Assembly (NCBI RefSeq): GCF_000473045.1
Contig: NZ_AXAY01000018.1
Span: 1 to 64,000, forward strand
DNA length: 64,000 nucleotides
Origin: Bradyrhizobium sp. WSM3983
GTDB taxonomy: Bacteria; Pseudomonadota; Alphaproteobacteria; Rhizobiales; Xanthobacteraceae
Reading direction: 5' to 3'
Shown here: piece after piece, positions 26,063 through 35,863 of the stretch
How positions within the stretch are numbered: position 1 is the stretch's first letter
Layout: every line of letters begins with the position of its first letter
Translations under genes and position numbers: made by a program
Notes under the pieces: model-generated
The model's database searches: none
Told to the model about the DNA's origin: nothing
What the model saw: the letters and a program-made list of their open reading frames with translations, nothing else

Positions 26063-27425
26063 CGTATTCCGCGTAGGCCGGTTCCACCGAGCCCTTCCAG
26101 GCGCCATTGAACTTCTCGAGCATCTCCTCGGCCGGGGTCCGGCCGGAATCGATGATGCGATCGAGCGGCTCCAGATGCCGCGTTTCGTCGCGACCGATCG
26201 CGTCGATGCGACCGCGGCGACGCAGGCCCGCATGTGCCAGAACGAGGCACTCCTTGGCGATCTCGAACAGATAGCGGTCCTTGATCCGCGCCTTGAAGCC
26301 GAAGCGCGGCACGTCGTCGCGCAGGGCCTGACGCTCAGGCGCGGTCCAGTGCTTCACCAGGTCCCAGGCGGCATCGAGCGACACGTCGTCATAGAGCAGC
26401 CCGGCCCAGAACGCAGACAGCGCCGGCAGACGGCCCCACGGGCCGCCATCGGAGCCGCGCATCTCGAGGTAGCGCTTGAGCCGCACTTCCGGGAAAATCG
26501 TCGAGAGATGGTTGGCCCAGTCCGACAGGGTGGGACGCTCGCCGGGCAGATTGTTGTTGCGGCCGTCGAAGAAGGCCCGAAACGAGGAGCCCGACACGTC
26601 GATGTAGTCCTCGCCGCGCTTGACGAAATACATGGGCACGTCGAGCGCATAGTCGACATAGCGCTCAAAACCCATGCCGTCCTCGAATGCCCACGGCATC
26701 ATGCCGGCGCGCGCATTGTCGGTGTCGCGCCAGATCTCGGAGCGGAACGAGAGGAAGCCGTTCGGCTTGCCTTCGGTGAAGGGCGAATTGGCAAACAGAG
26801 CGGTCGCGACCGGCTGGAGCGCCAGCGAGACGCGCAGCTTCTTGACCATGTCGGCTTCGGACGAGAAATCGAGATTGGTCTGCACCGTGCAGGTCCGGTA
26901 CATCATGTCGAGGCCGTACTGGCCGACCTTCGGCATGTAATTGGTCATGATCTTGTAGCGCCCCTTGGGCATCACCGGGATGTCGGCGCGCGACCAGGAC
27001 GGCGTCATGCCGAGACCGAGGAAGCCGATGCCGAGCGGGGTCGCGATCTCGCGCACCTGCGCTAAGTGCGCCATCAGCTCGCTCTGGGTCTGGTGTACGT
27101 TCTCCACCGGCGCGCCAGAGAGCTCGAACTGCCCGCCGGGCTCGAGCGAGATCGCACCGCCACCGGTGACGTCGTAGAGGCCGATGATGTTGCCCCTCTC
27201 CATGATCGGCTCCCAGCCGAGCAGGAGTTTCATGCCTTCGAGCAGTGCACCGATGCCGCGCGCGCCCTCGTAAGGCACCGGACGGTGGCCTTCCAGCGTG
27301 AACGGCGTCTTCTCGTGCTCGGTGCCCATGCGGAATTCGGACGGGTCCTTGCAGCCGGCCTCGAACCACGCAACGAGCTCGTCGCGCGATTGCAGCGGCG
27401 TCATATCGATCTGGTCTCGCGCCAT
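26055..27425 (-). CDS. gshA: Glutamate-cysteine ligase (plant/alphaproteobacterial type)
   Basis: 456-residue GCS2-type enzyme that joins glutamate and cysteine, the first and limiting step of glutathione synthesis in the cytoplasm. Readable signatures: RMGTEHEKTPF, GNIIGLYDVTGGGAISLEPGG, TCTVQTNLDFSSEADMVKK and FPEVRLKRYLEMRGSDGGPWG. Length matches plant-type GshA (about 450) rather than the E. coli type. It lies next to a MarR regulator and a glutathione S-transferase, suggesting a glutathione-related neighbourhood. Confidence 0.95.
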   Translation of the reverse strand: MARDQIDMTPLQSRDELVAWFEAGCKDPSEFRMGTEHEKTPFTLEGHRPVPYEGARGIGALLEGMKLLLGWEPIMERGNIIGLYDVTGGGAISLEPGGQFELSGAPVENVHQTQSELMAHLAQVREIATPLGIGFLGLGMTPSWSRADIPVMPKGRYKIMTNYMPKVGQYGLDMMYRTCTVQTNLDFSSEADMVKKLRVSLALQPVATALFANSPFTEGKPNGFLSFRSEIWRDTDNARAGMMPWAFEDGMGFERYVDYALDVPMYFVKRGEDYIDVSGSSFRAFFDGRNNNLPGERPTLSDWANHLSTIFPEVRLKRYLEMRGSDGGPWGRLPALSAFWAGLLYDDVSLDAAWDLVKHWTAPERQALRDDVPRFGFKARIKDRYLFEIAKECLVLAHAGLRRRGRIDAIGRDETRHLEPLDRIIDSGRTPAEEMLEKFNGAWKGSVEPAYAEYAF

Positions 27426-27524
27426 ATCAAACTCTAATCAGAAGCGCTTCGATCGAATGCGCGCGGGTGACGGGGATAGTCCGCGAACCCACCGGGCGCG
27501 CGGACGTGCTGGGTTGCCGCGCGG

Positions 27525-28022
27525 TCATCGCGACGGCGAGGTTTCGTTGACGTTGACGACGGGCGGCAGTTTCATCTCACCGCACGAGCAACCCAGGCGG
27601 TCGAGCAGACCGCTGAGCTTGACGGCATCGGCATCGGACAGTTTCGAGCCGACATATTTCTCGATCGCAGCCGAATAGGCGCCCCACATCCGCTTTTGCA
27701 ATTCGCGGCCGGCCTCCGTGATCTCGACGAACTGGCCGCGCTTGTCGATCTTGCATTCGCGCCGGGAGGCGAGCCCCTCGTCAACCAGTCGGTCGATCAG
27801 GCGCGAGGTGGAGTATTGCGGGATCAGCATCTGCCGCTCGAGTTCCACCGGGCGCAGCTCGCCGCTCGGCGCGCGCGACAATTCGAGCAGCGCGTCGTAC
27901 CATGCCAGTGGTGGGAACCCGGCCTTCTTCAGGTCCTGCTCCACGCAGTCGAGCACACGGCTCTGCACCCGCATCAGGCGGATCCAGGCACTGGTTGCCT
28001 CAGTCGATGGTTTGCGTTTCAT
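27525..28022 (-). CDS. MarR-family transcriptional regulator
   Basis: 165-residue winged-helix regulator: helix-turn-helix and wing at about 55-105 (LRPVELERQMLIPQYSTSRLIDRLVDEGLASRRECKIDKRGQ). A cysteine pair near the C-terminus (LGCSCGEMK) could sense redox or electrophiles, as in several MarR proteins. ATG 28022 (MKRKPS) is chosen over an upstream TTG. It is divergent from the glutathione S-transferase, with two palindromes sharing GATGCA between them, so autoregulation and GST control are likely. Confidence 0.9.
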   Translation of the reverse strand: MKRKPSTEATSAWIRLMRVQSRVLDCVEQDLKKAGFPPLAWYDALLELSRAPSGELRPVELERQMLIPQYSTSRLIDRLVDEGLASRRECKIDKRGQFVEITEAGRELQKRMWGAYSAAIEKYVGSKLSDADAVKLSGLLDRLGCSCGEMKLPPVVNVNETSPSR

Positions 28023-28061
28023 GGTCCCGCTCAAACTCGTCGTCCGCTTCTTACCCCACTC

Positions 28062-28101
28062 GATGCACCTGCATCAATCTTGACTATTGCATGCAGATGC
28101 A
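28062..28101. promoter_or_regulatory. Paired operators in the MarR-GST intergenic region
   Basis: Two palindromes with a common half-site: GATGCA-CC-TGCATC (28062-28075) and TGCAT-GCAG-ATGCA (28088-28101). The second lies just after a TTGACT (28080-28085) that could be the -35 of the GST promoter. Their placement 40-80 bases from both starts fits a MarR repressor site. Confidence 0.6.
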
Positions 28102-28148
28102 TGTAGGCGTTCTTTCGCCGCACCCAAGCGTTAAGAGGAGGAAATTCC

Positions 28149-28765
28149 ATGAAACTGTATTACTCGCCCGGCGCCTGCTCGCTGTCCCCCCATATCGCGC
28201 TCCTGGAGGCTGATCTGCCCTATGAGCTGGTCAAGGTCGATCTCCGGGCCAAGAAGCTCGAGAACGGTGAAGACTATCTGAAGGTCAATCCGAAGGGTCA
28301 GGTCCCGGCGCGCTGGCCCTCGACAGCGGAGAGATCGTGACCGAAGGCCCGGTCATTGTCCAGATGATCGCCGACAAGGCCCCGATCAAGGCGCTGGCGC
28401 CGGCGCGCGATAGTTCCGAGCGCTACAAGCTGCTCGAATGGCTGAACTTCCTCACCTCCGAGGTGCACAAGAGCTTTGGCCCGCTGTTCGCGCCGGCGCT
28501 GAACGACGAAGCCAAGGCGTTCTTCAAGGACCGCGTCATGGGCAAGCTGAAGCACATCGACAGCGAGCTCGCTGGCCGCGACTACCTCATGGGCAAGCAA
28601 TTCTCGGTCGCCGACGGCTATCTCTTCACGATGCTGACCTGGGGCGACCGGATGAAGTTCGACCTCTCGGCGATGCCCCACCTGACCGCCTACAAGGCCC
28701 GCGTCGCCGCGCGGCCGAAGGTGCAGGAAGCCCTCAAGAAGGAAGGGCTTGCGCAGGCCGCCTGA
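28149..28765 (+). pseudogene. Glutathione S-transferase with a 2-bp frameshift
   Basis: Encodes a beta-class-like GST of about 204 residues, but in two frames. The first 54 or so codons (MKLYYSPGACSLSPHIALLEA, cut here) encode the thioredoxin-like domain to KVNPKGQVPA; the reading frame then breaks in CCGGCGCGCTGGCCCTCG (28305-28322). Dropping one GC pair restores ...PALALDSGEIVTEGP and the full helical domain to the stop at 28765. It is preceded by an excellent AGGAGGA ribosome binding site. Either a real inactivating GC duplication or a sequencing error in a GC run. Confidence 0.88.
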
Positions 28766-28787
28766 GGCGCAATCCGCAGCATAGCGA

Positions 28788-28815
28788 AAAGGCCGGATCA
28801 CCTGATCCGGCCTTT
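28788..28815. terminator. Bidirectional terminator
   Basis: A 13-bp inverted repeat AAAGGCCGGATCA (28788-28800) and its complement (28803-28815), with A residues before and TTTCTTGTTG after. It lies between the convergent GST and FadB-like genes and can serve both. Confidence 0.88.
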
Positions 28816-28853
28816 CTTGTTGTCACGAATACGTGAGACGTTCGGGCGAGGCC

Positions 28854-31067
28854 TTAAGCAGCCGACTTCTTTGGCGCAAAGCGGCCGTAGAAGGTTTCGC
28901 TCTTCGCGGCCATCTCCTCGAGAAGCTTCGGCGGCGTGAAGCGCGAGCCGTACTTCGCTTCAAGCTTGTGGCAGAGCTCGACGAACTTCTTCGTGCCCAT
29001 GAAGTCGATGTAGGACAGCGTGCCACCGGTGAACGGCGCAAAGCCGAAGCCGAGGATCGAGCCGACATCCGCCTCGCGCGGATCGGTGATGACGTGATCC
29101 TCGACGGTGCGCGCGGCCTCCACCGCCTGCACCACCAGGAAGCGCTGCTTCAATTCCTCGACATCGAGCGTGTCAGGATCGAGCTGCTTCGGCTGCAACG
29201 CGGAAAGGCCCGGCCACAGGCTCTTCTGACCCTTGCCCTTCTCGGGATAGTCGTAGAAGCCCTTGCTGTTCTTGCGACCGAGACGGCCCTGATTCTCGAC
29301 CATTTCGACCATCAGCTTCTTCTGATCGGGGTTGATGGCGTTGGGGCCGAGATCGGCTTCGGTCGCCTTCATGATCTTCAGGCCGAGGTCGAGTGCGACT
29401 TCATCAGACAGCGAGAGGGGGCCGACCGGCATGCCGGCCATTTTGGCGCAGTTCTCGATCATCGCCGGCGGCACGCCTTCGAGGAACATCTCGTTGCCCT
29501 CGGCGACGTAACGGCCGACGCAGCGATTGGCGAAGAAGCCGCGGCTGTCGTTGACGACGATCGGCGTCTTGCCGATCTGGCGGACGTAGTCGAGCGCGGT
29601 CGCGAGCGCGACATCGCCGGTGTTCTTGCCCTTGATGATCTCGACCAGCATCATCTTCTCGACCGGCGAGAAGAAGTGGATGCCGACGAACTTGCCCTGG
29701 TCCTTGAAGCTCTCGGCCAGCGAGGTGATCGGCAGCGTCGAGGTATTGGACGCGAAGATCACGTCGGGCTTCATGTGCTCCTGCGCCTTGGCAAACGTGT
29801 CCGCCTTGACCTTGCGGTCTTCGAACACGGCCTCGATGACGAGGTCCACGTCCTTCAGGGCCGCATAGTCCGCGGTCGGCGTGATGCGCGCGAGCAGCGC
29901 CTCAGCGTCGATCGGCTTGGCGCGGCCCTTCTTGATCTGGTCCTCGATCATCTTCTGGGCATGCGCCTTGCCCTTGTCGGCGCTCTCCTGGTCGCGATCG
30001 ATCAGCACGACGTCGAGGCCGGCGCGGGCCGAGACGTAGCCGACGCTCGCGCCCATGAAGCCGGCACCGATCACGGCGATCTTCTTCACCTTGGTCGCGG
30101 GCACGTCCTTCGGGCGGCGCGCGCCTTTGTTCAGCTCCTGCATCGACAGGAACAGGCTGCGGATCATCGCGGCCGCTTCCTTCGAGCGCAGCACCGAGGT
30201 GAAGTAGCGCGACTCCACGCGAAGCGCGGCGTCGATCGGCAACTGCAGGCCTTCATAGACGCAGCTCATGATCGCGCGCGCGGCCGGATAGTTGTCGTAG
30301 GTCTCGCGCCGATAGATCGCGTTGCCGGCCGGGAACATCATCATGCCGGCCTTGGAGAACACCGGGCCGCCCGGCAGCTTGAAGCCCTTGTCATCCCAGG
30401 GTGCGACGGCCTTGCCGCCGCCCTTGATCCAATCCTTCGCGGCCTTGACGAGGTCAGCAGCCGGAACGATGGCGTGGATCAGGTTCAGCGCCTTGGCCTT
30501 CTCGACCGTAACAGGGTCACCCTTGAGCAGAATGGTCATGGCATCCTGCGGCGGCACCAGACGCGGTACGCGCTGCGTGCCACCGGCGCCGGGGAACAGC
30601 CCGACCTTGACCTCGGGCAGGCCGAGGCGGGTCTTGGGATTCTCCGCAGCCACGCGATAGTGGCAGCACAGCGTGATCTCGAAGCCGCCGCCGAGCGCGA
30701 GGCCGTTGATTGCGGCCGCCCACGGCTTGCCGGAGGTCTCGATCGAACGCAGCACCTGCGAAAAGCGGCGGCTCTGTTCGAACAGCATCTGGTTCGCGGC
30801 AGTCTCGCCCTGCTCCCCAAAGACCTTTGCGTAGGCCTGGTTCATGCCTTCGAGCATGGACAGGTCAGCGCCGGCGCAGAACGCCTCTTTCGCCGAGGTG
30901 ATGACGACACCCTTCACCGCAGCGTCGGCCGTGGTCGCCTTGACGATCGCGTCGAGCTCGCTGGTCGAGGTCTCGTCGAGCACGTTCATCGAACGGCCGG
31001 GGATGTCCCAGGTGACGAGCGCGATGCCGTCGGAATCGGTCTCAACCTTGAAGTTCTTGTAAGCCAT
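28854..31067 (-). CDS. FadB/FadJ-like enoyl-CoA hydratase / 3-hydroxyacyl-CoA dehydrogenase
   Basis: 737-residue bifunctional beta-oxidation protein. The N-terminal crotonase domain (about 1-200) has NGLALGGGFEITLCC with catalytic E130 and GLPEVKVGLFPGAGG with E152. The NAD-binding domain starts near 332 (VIGAGFMGASVGYVSARAGL), followed by 3-hydroxyacyl-CoA dehydrogenase C-terminal domains with GIHFFSPVEKMMLVEII and NRCVGRYVAEGNEMF. It hydrates enoyl-CoA and oxidises the 3-hydroxyacyl-CoA. Downstream of thiolase in the same direction, separated by a repeat. Confidence 0.95.
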   Translation of the reverse strand: MAYKNFKVETDSDGIALVTWDIPGRSMNVLDETSTSELDAIVKATTADAAVKGVVITSAKEAFCAGADLSMLEGMNQAYAKVFGEQGETAANQMLFEQSRRFSQVLRSIETSGKPWAAAINGLALGGGFEITLCCHYRVAAENPKTRLGLPEVKVGLFPGAGGTQRVPRLVPPQDAMTILLKGDPVTVEKAKALNLIHAIVPAADLVKAAKDWIKGGGKAVAPWDDKGFKLPGGPVFSKAGMMMFPAGNAIYRRETYDNYPAARAIMSCVYEGLQLPIDAALRVESRYFTSVLRSKEAAAMIRSLFLSMQELNKGARRPKDVPATKVKKIAVIGAGFMGASVGYVSARAGLDVVLIDRDQESADKGKAHAQKMIEDQIKKGRAKPIDAEALLARITPTADYAALKDVDLVIEAVFEDRKVKADTFAKAQEHMKPDVIFASNTSTLPITSLAESFKDQGKFVGIHFFSPVEKMMLVEIIKGKNTGDVALATALDYVRQIGKTPIVVNDSRGFFANRCVGRYVAEGNEMFLEGVPPAMIENCAKMAGMPVGPLSLSDEVALDLGLKIMKATEADLGPNAINPDQKKLMVEMVENQGRLGRKNSKGFYDYPEKGKGQKSLWPGLSALQPKQLDPDTLDVEELKQRFLVVQAVEAARTVEDHVITDPREADVGSILGFGFAPFTGGTLSYIDFMGTKKFVELCHKLEAKYGSRFTPPKLLEEMAAKSETFYGRFAPKKSAA

Positions 31068-31125
31068 GTTGGTTGCTCCTCGGTGCCGCAGCCGATCCCA
31101 GGCGCGGCGGTTGACTTAAGATCTC

Positions 31126-31213
31126 GTAGGGTGGGCAAAGGCGCTCTTGCGCCGTGCCCACCATCATTCGCGGAAACAGCAGTGGTGGGCACGCTTCGCT
31201 TTGCCCACCCTAC
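31126..31213. repeat. GTAGGGTGGGCAAAG palindromic repeat
   Basis: About 88 bp with inverted ends GTAGGGTGGGCAAAG and CTTTGCCCACCCTAC, and inner inverted segments GCGCC-GTGCCCACCA and GTGGTGGGCACGC. Copies occur at 47547 and 59360, a decayed one at 3391 and a fragment at 24714. It sits inside the beta-oxidation operon, between the thiolase and FadB-like genes. Confidence 0.88.
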
Positions 31214-31222
31214 GGCAGCTCG

Positions 31223-32431
<1,209 letters not shown>

Positions 32432-32479
32432 GACGCCCTCCTGATCTGTTGTTCGAACTTTGATGGCGCGGAAGCAACC

Positions 32480-34270
32480 TCAGAACGCTTCCGCCGGCAG
32501 TTCCATGATGGTGGCGCAGCCGGACTGGATGCGCGCGAGATTGGCCGCGGTCTCCGGCAGCATCCGCTCCATGAAGAAACGGCCGGTCACGAGCTTGGTC
32601 GAGAGATAAGGCGTCGCCCCGCTGGCGGCAATCTTGGCCTGCGTCACCTTCGCCATCTTGGTCCACATGTAGCCAAGCGCGACGAAGCCGAAGAGATGAA
32701 GGTAATCCGTTGCAGCGGCGCCGGCATTGTCCGGCTTCGCCATCGCGTTCTGCATCAGCCAGGTGGTGGCCTGCTGGAGATGGCCGAGCGAAGCCGAGAG
32801 CGGGGTGATGAAAGGCTTCAGCGCCTCGTCGCCGCCGTTCTCCTTGGCGAAGGCCATGACCTCGCCGAAGAAGGCCATGATGGCGCGGCCGCCGTCGCGC
32901 GGCAGCTTGCGGCCGACGAGGTCGAGCGCCTGGATGCCGTTGGCGCCTTCATAGATCATGGCGATGCGCGCATCGCGCACGAACTGCTCCATGCCCTGCT
33001 CGGCGATGTAGCCGTGGCCGCCATACATCTGCTGCGCCTGCACCGCATTGGCGAAGCCGTAGTCGGTGAGGAAGCCTTTCAGCACCGGCGTCATCAGGCC
33101 CATGTGGTCGTCGGCGGCCTGGCGGTCCTTCGGATCCTCGGAGCGATGGGCGACGTCGCTCTTCAGTGCGGTCCACATCACGAAGGCGCGCGCGGCTTCG
33201 TTGAAGGCGCGGATCGACAGCAGCGTGCGGCGCACGTCGGGATGCACGATGATCGGGTCGGCTTGCTTGTCCGGCGCCTTCACGCCGGTGAGCGCGCGGC
33301 CCTGGATGCGCTCGCGGGCATAGGCGGCCGCGTTCTGATAGGCGACCTCGGACTGCGCGAGGCCCTGCACGGCAACACCGAGGCGGGCCTCGTTCATCAT
33401 CACGAACATGCCCTGCATGCCCTTGTTCTCTTCGCCGATCAGCCAGCCGGTGGCGCTGTCGTAGTTCATCACGCAGGTGGAATTGCCATGGATGCCCATC
33501 TTGTGCTCGATCGAGCCGCAGACCACGCCGTTGCGAGCGCCGGCCGAACCGTCGGCATTGACCAGGAATTTCGGCACCACGAACAGCGAGACGCCCTTGA
33601 TGCCGGCGGGTGCGCCCTCGATGCGGGCGAGCACGAGGTGGATGATGTTCGGAGCGAGGTCATGCTCACCGGCCGAGATGAAGATCTTGGTGCCCGTGAT
33701 CTTGAAGCTGCCGTCGGCCTGGCGCACCGCCTTGGTGCGCAGCATGCCGAGATCGGTGCCGCAATGCGGCTCGGTCAGGTTCATGGTGCCGGTCCATTCG
33801 CCGGCCACCATCTTCGGCACGTAAGTCTGCTTCTGCTCCGGCGTGCCGTGGACGATCAGCGCCGCGGTCGCGCCCATGGTGAGGCCGCCATACATCGAGA
33901 ACGCCATGTTGGCGGAGATCTGGAATTCGTTGACGGCTTGCGAGAGCGTTACCGGCAGGCCCTGGCCGCCGAACTCGGTCGGTGCCGACAGACCGAGCCA
34001 GCCGCCCTCGGCGACCTGCTTGAACGCCTCCTTGAAACCCTTCGGCGTGGTGACGCTGCCGTCGTCGGCACGCTTGCAGCCTTCGAGATCGCCGACGCGA
34101 TTGAGCGGCTGCAGCACCTCTTCGGCGAGCTTGGCGGCTTCGCCCAGGATCGCCTCGCGCACGTCGCTCGACGCATCGGAGAAGCCGGCGAGATTGTCGT
34201 AGCGGTCGATCTGGAAGACGTCGTTGAGCAGGAAGTTCACGTCTTCGACGGGGGCTTTATAGATCGGCAT
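32480..34270 (-). CDS. Acyl-CoA dehydrogenase, large C-terminal-extended type
   Basis: 596-residue FAD enzyme introducing the 2,3 double bond into an acyl-CoA. The FAD/substrate region NLTEPHCGTDLGMLRTKA, the arginine motif and catalytic glutamate E441 (AMIYEGANGIQALDLVGRKL) are seen. Length near 600 with an extra C-terminal domain matches the FadE/DmdC-like group (some act on methylthiopropanoyl-CoA). The real substrate is not known; long- or medium-chain acyl-CoA is the simplest reading given the adjoining thiolase and FadB-like genes. Confidence 0.93.
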   Translation of the reverse strand: MPIYKAPVEDVNFLLNDVFQIDRYDNLAGFSDASSDVREAILGEAAKLAEEVLQPLNRVGDLEGCKRADDGSVTTPKGFKEAFKQVAEGGWLGLSAPTEFGGQGLPVTLSQAVNEFQISANMAFSMYGGLTMGATAALIVHGTPEQKQTYVPKMVAGEWTGTMNLTEPHCGTDLGMLRTKAVRQADGSFKITGTKIFISAGEHDLAPNIIHLVLARIEGAPAGIKGVSLFVVPKFLVNADGSAGARNGVVCGSIEHKMGIHGNSTCVMNYDSATGWLIGEENKGMQGMFVMMNEARLGVAVQGLAQSEVAYQNAAAYARERIQGRALTGVKAPDKQADPIIVHPDVRRTLLSIRAFNEAARAFVMWTALKSDVAHRSEDPKDRQAADDHMGLMTPVLKGFLTDYGFANAVQAQQMYGGHGYIAEQGMEQFVRDARIAMIYEGANGIQALDLVGRKLPRDGGRAIMAFFGEVMAFAKENGGDEALKPFITPLSASLGHLQQATTWLMQNAMAKPDNAGAAATDYLHLFGFVALGYMWTKMAKVTQAKIAASGATPYLSTKLVTGRFFMERMLPETAANLARIQSGCATIMELPAEAF

Positions 34271-34325
34271 GGCGGTCTCCCGGCAAATCTTGAAGTGATA
34301 TGGGGCTTGAAGTGGTGGAATTCTC

Positions 34326-34709
34326 TTACGATTGGGCGGCGGGCTGCTCCGCCATCAGGCGGTGCAGCATGTTGATGGCCTTGAGCGGACGCACCATCAC
34401 CTTAAAATTTGTGATGCGTCCCTCGGCATCGAAAGTGATGATGTCGACGCCGTTGATCTCGATGCCGTCGATGACATTCTTGAATTCGAGCACGGCTCCG
34501 TTGGCGCTGGTCCATTCGCCGACATAGGTGAAGCCGGGACCGCCGAGCACCTTCTCGGCGCTGGCGAGATATTTGAAAGTGATGTCGCGGCCGCGCTGCG
34601 GCGAATGCACGACGGGGCTTTCGAACACGGCGTCAGGATGGAGCAGATCCCAGAGCGCGGTGCGGTCATGGGACGTCATGAAGCTGTACCAGGAATCGAG
34701 ACCGGTCAT
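34326..34709 (-). CDS. NTF2-like (SnoaL-type) protein, first gene of the beta-oxidation operon
   Basis: 127 residues with an NTF2-like fold: MTGLDSWYSFMTSHDRTALWDLLHPDAVFES, then GRDITFKYLASAEKVLGG and paired strands. ATG 34709 follows GGGAGG about 10 bases upstream; the longer open frame upstream covers the operator region and is not believed. It precedes the acyl-CoA dehydrogenase by 55 bases, so it should be co-transcribed. A small auxiliary enzyme or lipid-binding role is inferred from context only. Confidence 0.78.
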   Translation of the reverse strand: MTGLDSWYSFMTSHDRTALWDLLHPDAVFESPVVHSPQRGRDITFKYLASAEKVLGGPGFTYVGEWTSANGAVLEFKNVIDGIEINGVDIITFDAEGRITNFKVMVRPLKAINMLHRLMAEQPAAQS

Positions 34710-34836
34710 GGTCAGGGTGCCTCCCTTGAATCGAACGCCTTGGCAAAAGCGCGAAAACAACCCCATGCACAGTAGCGAGAGGGTTGTTTCCGCTGGGTTT
34801 TGGGTTGGTTCTTGGACCCGACCCCGGACCACATCA

Positions 34837-34869
34837 TATGCACATTGACGCATATGCGTCGATGCGCAT
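34837..34869. promoter_or_regulatory. Palindromic operator cluster between PadR gene and beta-oxidation operon
   Basis: Overlapping inverted repeats: TATGC-N9-GCATA (34837-34855), a perfect 14-bp GACGCATATGCGTC (34847-34860), and ATGCGCAT (34862-34869). Centred about 60 bases before the PadR start and 140 before the NTF2-like gene. PadR proteins bind such inverted repeats in divergent promoters. Confidence 0.65.
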
Positions 34870-34911
34870 AAAGTCAAGCTGGTTGGTCAAGGTCACAGGG
34901 AGGCAGGTCAC

Positions 34912-35499
34912 ATGGCACTGGGCGACGCGATCCTCGCATGCCTGACGGAACGTCCGATGACGGGCTACGAGCTCGCCAAGACATTCGACTCCTCGGTCGG
35001 CTTCTTCTGGAAGGCCGACCACCAGCAGATCTACCGCGAGCTCTCCAAGCTGCGCGACCGCGGCTACATCCAGGGCCGTGAGGTCGTCCAATCAGGCAAG
35101 CCCAATAAACTCATCTATACGCTCACTTCGGAAGGGCGAACAGCGCTGCGGCACTGGGCTGCGCGACCGAGCACCCCGCCCTCGATCAAGGACGACCTGC
35201 TGGTCCGGCTGCATGCGCTCGACAGCATCGACATCGAGCCGATCCGCACCGATCTGATGGACCGCCTGGAGCATCACCGCGACCGGCACGAGAACTACGA
35301 GCGGATCCTGAAAAAGCGTTTCCCGGAAGGGACGGCGTCGGGCGTGCTCGACCTCGGCAATCTGCTGCTGCTCCGCCTCGGCGCGCGGCACGAGCAGATG
35401 GTGGCCGATTTCTGCGAGGAAGCGCTCGAGGCGCTGTCAGCGATGAGCGGCAAGGCCACGGTGGTGCCGCTGGAGGATGGCAAGCGCGAGAAGGGCTAG
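34912..35499 (+). CDS. PadR-family transcriptional regulator
   Basis: 195 residues: N-terminal winged helix (about 3-80; LGDAILACLTERPMTGYELA, QIYRELSKLRDRGYI, TSEGRTAL) and a C-terminal helical dimerisation domain (Vir_C-like) to residue 180. PadR regulators commonly repress degradation or export genes in response to an aromatic or acyl ligand. Divergent from the acyl-CoA dehydrogenase operon with strong palindromes between, so it probably controls that operon and itself. Confidence 0.93.
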   Translation: MALGDAILACLTERPMTGYELAKTFDSSVGFFWKADHQQIYRELSKLRDRGYIQGREVVQSGKPNKLIYTLTSEGRTALRHWAARPSTPPSIKDDLLVRLHALDSIDIEPIRTDLMDRLEHHRDRHENYERILKKRFPEGTASGVLDLGNLLLLRLGARHEQMVADFCEEALEALSAMSGKATVVPLEDGKREKG

Positions 35500-35520
35500 A
35501 TCGGCATCGGCGGTGCCTTT

Positions 35521-35641
35521 CACTTCTCCCGCTTGCGGGAGAGGTCGTGCCGTAGGCGCGGGTGAGGGCTTTCTCCTCTCGGGGAGTCTTCGTTGTCGAG
35601 ACACCCTCTCGCCGGCCCTCCCCCGCAGGCGAGGGAGGGAG
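35521..35641. repeat. CTCCCGCTTGCGGGAG-type palindromic repeat
   Basis: Starts with the hairpin CTTCTCCCGCTTGCGGGAG, has GGGTGAGGGCTTTCTCCTCT in the middle, and ends with a larger inverted block CCCTCCCCCGCAGGCGAGGG. Same family as 39391, 51342, 52957 and 60492. It could end the PadR transcript. The remainder of the gap to 35864 holds a CtrA-like site only. Confidence 0.88.
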
Positions 35642-35721
35642 CACACCGGCCATCACGCGAAAGCCGATCGCAAGCCCCCCGGTTCCCGGCGCCCAACTTT
35701 AAGACACCGGCAACGCGTTCC

Positions 35722-35737
35722 TTAACCCGTTATTTAC
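35722..35737 (+). promoter_or_regulatory. CtrA-like site before the PodJ-like gene
   Basis: TTAA-CCCGTTA-TTTAC resembles the alphaproteobacterial cell-cycle regulator box TTAA-N7-TTAAC with one mismatch, 127 bases before the start. A GANTC methylation site (35843-35847) lies 17 bases before the ATG. Both are suggestive only. Confidence 0.3.
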
Positions 35738-35863
35738 CGTAACGGACAAAAGTCGATTTTCGAGGCAGACGACCCGCGCCAAATCCGATTGTCTTTACAA
35801 CCGGCACGCGTGGGGAGACTGGAGGCGCCGGGTGGGGCGCCGGAGTCGGAACCGGACAGAGTC

